Origin: Hygrophila difformis
Lineage: Eukaryota; Streptophyta; Magnoliopsida; Lamiales; Acanthaceae
Direction of reading: 5' to 3'
NCBI GenBank assembly: GCA_030278955.1
Contig: JAOANR010000001.1
Coordinates: 5,134,874 to 5,198,873 of the forward strand
Length of the DNA: 64,000 nt
How positions within the stretch are numbered: the stretch's first letter is position 1; each line of letters opens with the position of its first letter. Both the position numbers and the translations under genes were made by a program. Below the pieces are notes generated by a model. It ran no database searches and was not told the origin of the DNA. It saw only the letters and a list, made by a program, of their open reading frames with translations. Of this stretch, positions 30,981 through 39,362 are shown one piece after another.

Positions 30981-31180
30981 TTATTGTCTTCTGTGCATCC
31001 TTGCTTTTATGTTTGGGTCTTGGTTTGTCGCCAAATATTATTGAGAATGGAATTTGTGTCAGTGTTGAAGAAAAATGGATTCACAAGTACTAATAAATAA
31101 GTGAAATAACAAGGCGTTTAGCTTCAAATTACTTAGCTTATTTCTAAATTTTTAATACGAGGATAGAGGATAGATTCGAA
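30981..31180 (-). pseudogene. Secreted-gene 3' flank plus HDA14 intron fragment
   Basis: 30981-31070 matches the 3' flank of member 2 (14330-14430) without any coding part, and 31075-31180 matches the HDA14 intron. The gene body that should precede it is missing. Confidence 0.6.
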
Positions 31181-31670
31181 GGAATAAGAACCCTATATAT
31201 CATCTTTTGGCTCCCCAATTAGTCTAAACTGCTGATGTGGCATTGATTAAGGGTCTAAACTGATTTAATGACATCCATGTCATCCGGGTTACATTCTAAT
31301 TAGTACGGATATAAAAATGGACCGGGTTAAACCAAATCAAATCCACTTCAGAATATAGAGAATACATCTTTCTCTTTTCCCTGGATATCGCAAAATAGGG
31401 CTTTAAGTCATAGAAAGGATGGGAGACCACCATTCTGTGTTAAAAATTCGTTCTTCACCTTCAAGCACTATCGATTTCTAAATGCTAGGTCGCAAGTTAA
31501 CAGTCAGGCGATTTCACCTCCAGAACTGCCACCTCAGCAGTTTAGACTAATAATTGGTGGCCAAATGATGCTATTGGCTAAAATAGCATAGGATGTTTTT
31601 AATAATTAGAAAAGTCAGTTGACGAAATTGGTAATTTGGTATAGTTAGAGGACGATTAGGTTCTTATTCC
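31181..31670. mobile_element. Fold-back Mutator-like element (sister of 14525-17317)
   Basis: 490 bp, ends GGAATAAGAACC / GGTTCTTATTCC, with 10-bp duplications TAGATTCGAA (31171-31180) and TAGATTCAAA (31671-31680), identical to those at 14515/17318. The shared duplications show both descend from one insertion that was later copied by segmental duplication. Confidence 0.8.
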
Positions 31671-32010
31671 TAGATTCAAAACCCAAGTATGAACCAATTG
31701 TGACATCTGTAACATGCATGATAACTAAATTTTATTGAGGAATACAACATGATATATTATTTCTATTGAATTCTTGATGTCTGCTTTGTTTTCACCATAG
31801 TTTCCCTTTTCAGTTCGGTCTTATCAACTAGATGTTTGTGATCATAATCAGCTCACGAACAAGATGCCGCCAGCCACTAGAGAGAATTATATCAGCAAAC
31901 ATTTGAAAACGTTAATAAAGCCTGAAAATGATAAGAGGAAAACAGTGTAAAGGGTTTGTTGCACCTTATGTAAACAAAGTAAAGCAAACCTGAGATGACA
32001 CTTGGATCAT
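31671..32010 (-). pseudogene. HDA14 intron-derived fragment
   Basis: Nearly identical to 17318-17660 and similar to the deacetylase intron at 41145-41510. No exon retained. Confidence 0.7.
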
Positions 32011-32068
32011 TCACTGCAAGAAAAAAATTATTTTGATTTGACTATCCTATCCAGTATAACTACATATA

Positions 32069-32422
32069 GGAAAAAAAACTCATATCGTCCCATAATTTTA
32101 AAACATTTCCCAAACAGTCTCACAAATATCGAATTAGACAAATCCGTCCCATAACTACCCTAATCTTAGCCGAACCCGTCCATGAACCTGGTTTTTTCAC
32201 TAATCATCGCCGAACCCATCCCATAACTACCCTAATCATCGCCGAACCCATCCCTCCATTTGGGAAGTTATGGGATGGGTTCGGCAATGATTAGCAAAAA
32301 AACCGGTTTATGGATGGGTTCGGCTAAGATTAGGGTAGTTATGGGACAGATTCGTATAATTCGATATTTGTGGGACTGTTTTGGAAATTTAAAAACTTAT
32401 GGGACTAAATGGGTTTTTTTCC
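32069..32422. mobile_element. Fold-back Mutator-like MITE
   Basis: 354 bp, 10-bp duplications ACTACATATA (32059-32068) and ACTATATATA (32423-32432). Arms contain CATAACTACCCTAATC and CGGTTCATGG/CCCATCC-type motifs. Empty site near 17715. Confidence 0.85.
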
Positions 32423-32432
32423 ACTATATATA

Positions 32433-33370
32433 TATATACATATATATAACAATATCTATGATATTCGGCCTATTTGGGAATTAGTCGTTAGCTGTTAACT
32501 GATTATTTGAGTAATTTGAGTAATACATTAGTTAAAATTAGTTGTTTGACAGTTTTGAGGCAAATTTTTTTGCCTAGAATATAAGACACTATTTTAAGAT
32601 ATTTTTATCCGTATTTGCCAAACAGGCCATTGTATTTAACCGTATGAAAATCCAAATAATTAAGTGCGATTGAATTTCGATTCACCTGTATGCATTAGTT
32701 ATCTCACCGTAATCAACATCAAGCTCGTTTTCTAGGTATTTGTGATTATTAACAAAGGACTAATTATAAAGTAGGATTTTTATCTAGAAAACTACCAACT
32801 TAGTCCTTTTAACTTACATTTTTTCCTTTGCAATTTCGTCATTTTTTTTACGAACTTAGTCCTTTAAATTTCAATTTTTGGCAATTTCTGTCATTTTTTT
32901 AAGACTCATATAGTTCTTCATATATACTAATTTTATATATATATATATAAACTCGTATGCTTCATTACTGGTGCAATTAAAATAATTAAATTATTGCAGG
33001 TGGACCCATTGGCTGCCAAATTAGTCCTGCAACTATCACTATTTTAGCCAATTTAGTCCATTTTACTTTATAAATAGTAAATTAATCCCAACACTTTCAT
33101 TTTATATTATATTTAGACCCCAAAATTCATATTTTCCATTTTTTGTTATTAATAACAAATATTACTAACAAATACGTATCAAGCTCATTTTTTATATTAA
33201 TAACTATACGAAAATAGAGTATGGAAATTATCATTTAAACCTTTTTGCACCAAGAAATTGATGTTGATAATTCCTTGCATCTGTAATTATAGCACAACCA
33301 AACAAAAATTAATTGCTGTTCTACCTATACATTGCAACAGTAAATTAATTAAGTAAGGTGCATCAGCTAT
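32433..33370. other. Block-shared upstream sequence, no gene
   Basis: The left part (32440-32620) is AT-rich unique sequence; 32690-33370 parallels 17800-18620. No coding sequence seen. Confidence 0.55.
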
Positions 33371-33371
33371 G

Positions 33372-33378
33372 TATAAAT
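33372..33378 (+). promoter_or_regulatory. TATA box of secreted-protein gene 5
   Basis: TATAAAT, 75 bp upstream of the ATG at 33447. Confidence 0.6.
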
Positions 33379-33446
33379 TCATAATATTATAATTGCACTT
33401 GAGACATAGTATACATGTCTTAAACCATCAGCAGCATTCCTCCAAA

Positions 33447-34025
33447 ATGTCTTCCTCATCAAACACTCTTGATTTATTTTTCTATTTTCTAATGGTATCG
33501 TCACTGTCATCGGTTGCATTCGCAGCACCACTACCTCCATCAAGAACAACTCTCGTCATCTTTAAAAACTCGTATCATCAGGACTACATCATGAATTTGC
33601 ATGTCATTCGAAGTAACCCAAATCTCCCAAGTCTCTCAATTATTTTACCCTTTGATCAAACATTCTCAGAGAATGTTCGATCTCGTGTCAAGAGTATGGA
33701 ACAACATACGTATAATATTACTGTACTGTCAACACAATTTCAGCCACCCCGACGTGTTTGTGGGGCCCTCTTCAGGGCTTACAACCAACCCGCACACTCA
33801 CGGTTTGCCTCATTGAATTATATTGGCAATGCTTCTGGAATTTATGTCAGATATAACAAGTAAGTGTTGATATGTAGTATATACTTCTTGTTTATTGCTT
33901 TTATTCATTTCTTGTAATTAATTTGTTACTGTGTCGTCCGTATTTTTTGTTGCAGTGATCCGGTTTTTTACAAGGTTATTGGGAACTGGCAAAATGCTGC
34001 TGTCACTGGTCTCACCCATTCTTAA
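33447..34025 (+). CDS. Small secreted protein, array member 5 (two exons)
   Basis: Exons 33447-33859 and 33956-34025 encode about 160 residues, very close to member 3. An upstream in-frame ATG at 33393 is less likely because the conserved MSSSSNTLD start places the signal peptide (LFFYFLMVSSLSSVAFAA) correctly. Landmarks: TTLVIFKNSYHQDYIMNLHV, YNITVLS, FRAYNQ, GNASGIYVRYNN and exon 2 DPVFYKVIGNWQNAAVTG. Not recognised as a known family. Confidence 0.8.
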
Positions 34026-34899
34026 TATACTCGACCAGACTCTAAAAGCAGACCCAAATTAATAAAAAGCAACTAGAATTGTCTTACCACCCTTCTTATT
34101 TTTATTTTCGTATTTTCGATTACTGTGCTAATGGATTTTCAGTATGGCATATGGTAAAGATGGTGGTTGAATAATTAAATACTCCAATATTACTGTCACA
34201 TGGATATTCTCTATGGTTCCTTTTATGTTTAATTGAAACATAAATGACTAAATTTTGCGAGATTAAGAAAAAACATAAAGGACCAAATTGGGCCAGAATA
34301 TCAAAAAGGACGTATTTGGTCGAAAACAAAACATAAATGACTATTTTGGACATTGTTCCATTCCGCTATTCGTTCCAACAGTCGAAAACTGCCACTGCAA
34401 AAAAAAGTTTGGTTTTTGTGATGGAAAATATTTTTTCGTGGCAAATTATTAAAATTCCTTTATAAAAGTACTAATTTGGCTATTGCATGCGATAGAGATG
34501 GATTTGAATTAAGCAAGAAAAATTTTCATCGCAAAATTTGTTTTTTGAAATGTGAGTTACAACTGTCGAACTTTGAGAATATAGTTTCACTCTCATTCCA
34601 ATCAACAAGTGAATAGCCGTCTACCAAGAATAGTCCTTGTATTAATTATCATCACCTCCACACATGCATGGTGCAATCACTTCCTGTAGTCCTGTTGTAG
34701 CCCTTTTCTTCAACCAAAGCATAATGGCACTTGTAAACAATTGCTATGGATATCACCACTGAATAAAACTAAAATGGTAGTAGCTAGTAAAGTTGGATGA
34801 ATCTTACCTATTGTAAAAGAAGGTAAATCAAATATTAATATCAATACTTCTCCTTAAGCATATTAATTAGAATCAATATTAAGAATGTTGAGCAGTTCA
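34026..34899. other. Block-shared downstream sequence, no gene
   Basis: Contains the AAAGTTTGGTTTTTGTGATGG repeat region (34395-34560), a short inserted stretch (34215-34360) and AT-rich sequence. I see no supported frame. Confidence 0.5.
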
Positions 34900-36120
34900 T
34901 TTGGGCATGAGTCTTTGGAATAGGGAGAGGGAATTTCATGCTATGACACATATAGCTTACCCAGCCGAGCAAGGATGATTAATCTCTGGCTTGGGCTTCA
35001 GAGAACATGGTGCAATAACTTCATATATATATAAAGGACACATTGCATGGTTCTATCACCTGATCCTCCACTTGATAATTTCATCTTATCAAACATGGCC
35101 TTATTAGTAACTTATGTATTTTACCTATGTTAGGAGGATTGCTCCATGCTAAATTCATTGGAACGTATTTTAAAGTATGGCCGAATTTTGTGGTCTACAA
35201 CATTGGTAACTTTTAAAAACTGTAGAAAATCATACCTGCAACATCAAATACTGTTCATTATGCATCCGTGAGGAACAAATTTGAAGTAAATGAGCAACAT
35301 GGTATATATAGTAGATTGAAGTGTGCAGCATAGCTTCCTTGGTGGATAGAAAGAAACAATACATAAATAAGGACATCAGGATCATCATAGAAGGCAGTGC
35401 CCCATGGTCCAGCTGCTGGGACAGCATGGTGAGTTGGTGACCTAGTTGTTGAAGTACAAACTCAAGTCCCAAGAAGTACTATCAGAGCCCAGGTTCGGGG
35501 ATCGAGTAAGTAGACTCAGCGGTGGACTATGTGAGCGAGGCCCTCAAGCTTGTGCCCTTGCGATTGGGTTCCGTGCCAGTGCCTTGTGTCAAATCTTAGT
35601 GGCGGTGCAAGATGATTTGGCGGATCAAGTTGATTATCGCTCGAGGATGGCCATATTGTGTGTGGTCCTTGGTTTGAGAGGAGGAGTTGAAGTACAAACT
35701 CAAGTCCTAACAAGGGATTTGGTTTTAGGTATGAGCCTCCCATCCATGATTCTCTACATGGTATCAGAGTCATGGTGCCCGGATTGGGTATGTTCGATCG
35801 TAAATTTGGATTTGATTTCGAGATGGATATTATCTCGAGGGGGAGCCATGGTGCCCGGATTAGGTATGTTCGATCCTGAATTTGGATTTGATTTTGAGAT
35901 GGATATCATCTCGAGGGGAAGGTGTTGATATCCCACATTGGTTGTGATGTGGCCCTTTTACTACCTTATATGGTTGAGAGAGCAACTCCACCTATTACCA
36001 ATTGGTTTTAGGTGTGAGCCTCCCATCCATGAATTTCTACACTAGGTGCCTCACGGTACCAAGGCAAATAACAGCCCTCACAGACAATTATATTAGCAAC
36101 CATTCAAAAACTTTATTTTC

Positions 36121-36161
<41 letters not shown>

Positions 36162-36450
36162 AAAATGATTGTACAAAAAAGTGTAAAAGATGTTGTTGCA
36201 CGTTCTGTGTAAACACAGTGTCAGCAAATCTCAAAGGGCAGTTAGACCAATATTCAACCAGTTAACCATTTCAAATTAATTTTACCACTTCAGCAGGAGA
36301 AATACTTAAAGTAAGCTTGTAGGTTAACTGCTAAGTGCTAACCTTCCCAAGGTTTTGCATATAATTATGCCCTTTCGTGAACACTAGCATCGACTTTAGC
36401 AGGTCTGAACTTTTTAAGTTCAATGATCTCTAAGTTCCAAAAACCACAGA
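34900..36450 (-). pseudogene. HDA14 pseudogene, most complete copy, interrupted by a TRIM
   Basis: In order it matches the exon 39744-39925 (34960-35200), the exon 40136-40387 with an internal deletion (35325-35445 and 36042-36080), the intron sequence, and the exon 41593-41694 (36341-36449). The exons at 40572 and 40977 are missing. The donor GTAAG after the STHQ-equivalent codons reads GGAAG here (35332-35336 region). Frames are broken. A TRIM element splits it (35447-36041), and a run of about 33 A follows (36125-36157). Confidence 0.85.
35447..36041 (+). mobile_element. TRIM (terminal-repeat retrotransposon in miniature)
   Basis: The right LTR is TGTTGATATCCCACATTGG...TTTCTACA (35923-36041, 119 bp). 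LTR-like ends GAGCCTCCCATCCATGA..CTACA also occur at 35735-35758, followed directly by a tRNA-Met primer site TGGTATCAGAG (35759-35769). CGAGGGGAAGG precedes the right LTR as purine tract. CTAG flanks both sides. The left part is rearranged, with a second start-like sequence (TGTTGAAGTACAAACTC at 35447 and a copy near 35687). No protein is encoded. Confidence 0.75.
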
Positions 36451-36619
36451 TGTAACGGTGCAGAAAGAAAGAAAGAAAAGTTTTTGCCGAAAATGATCCC
36501 GTAAATTTTTTTCTAATTACTGGTCAAACTTAACTAATGGTGAATGGCAAAAGTTATCAGTGCATTGTTGTCTAAATAGTCCTGTAATTATTTCATTCAA
36601 ACTCCATCAACATCGTTAA

Positions 36620-36745
36620 CTTATGTTGGGAGCCCATGCCACACAAATTATATATGAGATTAAAAGGAAGAGATAGAGGCCGGTGGGAATCGAACTTCCA
36701 ATTGGACTTATCCACTTTGTCTAAGTCCTCATCCCCACCAACGAT
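36620..36745 (-). mobile_element. Possible tRNA-derived SINE
   Basis: On the minus strand, an A-box-like TAGACAAAGTGG and a B-box-like AGTTCGATTCC lie about 20 bases apart, near the 5' end of a ~120-bp insert absent from the paralogous block at ~12500/13340. These are RNA polymerase III promoter elements typical of SINE heads. I found no clear target duplication; a decayed tRNA is the alternative. Confidence 0.45.
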
Positions 36746-36749
36746 TGGA

Positions 36750-37108
36750 TTTGATATAATATTGTACAACACTATACAAAATCCAGTTGAAAATCCAATT
36801 AATTAAATGTAATTTAATTTCAATTCAGCTGTATACATTAATTATCAAATCGTAATCAATATGAAGCTCATCTTTAGTTACCAGTGGTAATATAAAAAAA
36901 ATAGAGTATGATTATGGTCATTTCAACTGTTTTGCACCATAATCTTTCCTTGACAAATCCTTGCACTTGTAACTAATTAAAGCATTAACTGGTTTGCTAT
37001 CTATACGTCTCAACAGGCAAGATGCTTCACCTATAAATTCACGTATGTCCTTTTTTCATAAATTTTCACTTGAATGTTGTCTCAACACATCATCAGCCAT
37101 AATTTTCA
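36750..37108 (+). promoter_or_regulatory. Orphan promoter of a lost secreted-protein gene
   Basis: Closely matches the upstream region of members 1 and 2, including TATAAAT at 37032-37038 and the leader TTGAATGTTGTCTCAACACA up to CAGCCATAA, a few bases before where ATG should be. The coding sequence is absent and is replaced by a fold-back MITE piece. Confidence 0.8.
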
Positions 37109-37222
37109 TGGACGGGTTCGGCGATGATTAGGATAGTTATGGGACGGATTCGTCTAATTCGATATTTGTGGGATGGTTTTGAAAATTGAAAAAACTTATA
37201 GGACTAAATGGGTTTTTTTCCC
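37107..37222. mobile_element. Single arm of a fold-back MITE
   Basis: ATGGACGGGTTCGGCGATGA... to GGGTTTTTTTCCCTA matches the right half of the element 32069-32422. The left half is missing. Confidence 0.7.
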
Positions 37223-37500
37223 TAACATGATAACTAAATTATTGAGGAATACATCATTATCATTTCTGTTGATCTCTTGATGTCTGCTTTGTTTTAACCA
37301 TAGTTTCCCTTTTCAGTTGTGTCTTATCAACTAGAGGTGTGTGCCTCATTATAATCAATTCATGAACAAGATAAAAGCCCCTAGAGAGAATTATATCAGC
37401 AAACATTTCAGAATTAGTACAGACTGAAAATGGTTGAGCAAAACAATGTAAAGGATTGTTGCACCTTATATGTAAACAAAGTGCCGCAAATCTGAGCAAA
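37223..37500 (-). pseudogene. HDA14 intron-derived fragment
   Basis: Parallel to 17385-17660 and 31725-32000 (ACATGATAACTAAATTATTGAGG, TCTGCTTTGTTTTAACCATAG). Confidence 0.65.
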
Positions 37501-37574
37501 AAATTAATTTAATTACCCTATCTAATCCAGTATAACTTAATCCTTGGATATAACTAATGAATTTGTTAGCTACT

Positions 37575-38225
37575 AAATACTTCCTCCGTTTTTTATTATT
37601 TGCGACGGACCAACACAACGCGCAATCCAATAAGCATTTTAAACCATTAATAACTCAAGTCGGTACAAGTAAAAATTCTAAAATTTCGATATTTAAAAAC
37701 TACATGATTACTTTCCTCAAGTTCTTTGAACTATTTTAAGCATTTAATGAAAACATGTGTACATTGTACAACAAACCGAACAATAAATAATGTGTCAGTA
37801 CCAATAATTTATAGTATATGATAATTTAGTGTCTTAATTAAAAAAATATTATACTATAAACAATAGTCTAAAAGGAGAAAAACAATAAAAAAAATGAAAG
37901 ATAAAAGACTTCATACTCACAGCTCTAATGCAATACATACACAAACGAAGTAAATGAAATCACAATTGCACACGGTAATTGATTATTAATTTGATTTACC
38001 TTATGGCCTTGAGAAATTAAAAATTTCACACAGATGTAGATATTTCCAAATTAATTAGAAAAATATAAGAGAATACTCTTATGAATTAAAATTTAGAAAT
38101 AATAATTATACATCATCACGATTTCATAAAGTGAATATTGAGGATATACGTAGTTTATTGTTCATAATGGGATTTTTGTGAGAGATAATTGATAGGTTAC
38201 GAGGTATATTGTTTTTATATATTAT
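37575..38225 (-). mobile_element. Inverted Helitron/MITE-related copy
   Basis: The reverse complement of 38120-38225 matches 4000-4115, including TATAAAAACAATAT, TCTCTCA and ATATCCTCAATATTC. 37575-37700 begins TACTTCCTCCGTTTTTTATT, as in the TA-flanked MITEs. A 3' CTRR terminus is not found at the left, so the copy is truncated. (GATA)n at 38226-38243 abuts it. Confidence 0.6.
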
Positions 38226-38391
38226 ATAGATAGATAGATAGATAACAAAATATAAAGTAGGATTTTTGTGATTTAAACTTTTGCACCAATATTTGATGTT
38301 GATAATTCCATACATTGTCTAATTGTATCACACACATGCAAACATTAATCATCGTGCTATCTATACACTGCAACACGAAAGTTGCCGCAGC

Positions 38392-38398
38392 TATAAAT
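38392..38398 (+). promoter_or_regulatory. TATA box of secreted-protein gene 6
   Basis: TATAAAT, 76 bp upstream of the ATG at 38468. Confidence 0.6.
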
Positions 38399-38467
38399 TC
38401 ACGTATGTCCTCTGCGATAAAATTGCACTTGAAAGTTGTCTAAAACCCATCATCAAACACCCCAAAA

Positions 38468-39066
38468 ATGTCTTCCTCAACCTCTCTTGTTTTGTTTCTG
38501 TATTATTCTCTAATTGTGTCGCCGCCGGTTGCGTTAGCAGCACCACCGCGGTCTGGGACGACTGTCCTTTACCTTAAAAATATGTACAGAGGGAACTTCA
38601 TCATGAATCTACAGGTAATTCAAAGTAACCAAAGAGCCCCACAGCCAACGCGTACAGTGTCATTTTCATACTCATTCAGACTAGATGTTATTCCTCGGCC
38701 CCCTACTACTGAGGTACGCTATGATTTTAACATCACTATAACATCGAAGCAACATCGGCCACCCAAGGAGATTCAGAAGGCCATCTTCACGGCTTACAAT
38801 CAAATTACAGACATTGGCTCTGCCTCAATAACTTATATGGCCAATGCCACCGGATTTTATAGACAATCTGCTGCGTAAGTGTCGGCCACATTTCATTCTT
38901 TGTTTCGCAATAGTAACCTGATATATTGTAGTAGTATGTTCTATTCATTTAATTTGTTATTATGTGTTGTAGGGATTCGGATTTTCGAATTGGGACTGGA
39001 CAATTATTCGTGCTCTTGGGCTCGGCCATTCTCAATAGGCTATATAGGCTACCAGCCCCTACTTGA
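38468..39066 (+). CDS. Small secreted protein, array member 6, next to HDA14 (two exons)
   Basis: Exons 38468-38874 and 38973-39066 (donor GTAAGT, acceptor GTGTTGTAG) encode about 166 residues. Signal peptide ~1-25 (LFLYYSLIVSPPVALAA), then TTVLYLKNMYRGNFIMNLQV, a sequon in FNITITS, FTAYNQ and MANATGFYRQ. Exon 2 (DSDFRIGTGQLF...) aligns in DNA with that of members 1 and 2, but much of it is read in another frame, giving an unrelated tail. It stands tail to tail with the deacetylase gene, 296 bp between stop codons, which is the arrangement copied through the array; it may represent the founding locus. Function unknown. Confidence 0.8.
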
Positions 39067-39362
39067 AGATAAGCCGAATTTAAATAAAACTACTGTGGAC
39101 TGTGGTGCAATAGAATTGTCTTCTGAGCCTCCTTCTTTACTTTTAATTTATGTCTTCTATTGTTGCCAAATACTAATATAGAGAATGCAAATTTTCAAGT
39201 ATCCGGACAATAAAGATGGTGGTTGAATAAATATATGTTCAAACATGAACACACACGACTGGTAATAAACCAGAATATATAACCAGTAAAAAACTATCAT
39301 GAATCTTACAGAAGGGAGCTCAAGTCATGAATGTGTGTGCTTGCCTTCTCAATAGCATATTC

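Noticed and set aside
35446..35928. Frame of 160 codons
   Set aside because: It runs through TRIM LTR and primer-site sequence and has no similarity that I recognise.
5833..39066. Secreted family as S1/SPH self-incompatibility proteins or cysteine-rich defence peptides
   Set aside because: Size and signal peptide would fit, but the conserved cysteines and the typical SPH strand motifs are missing. I leave the family unnamed.
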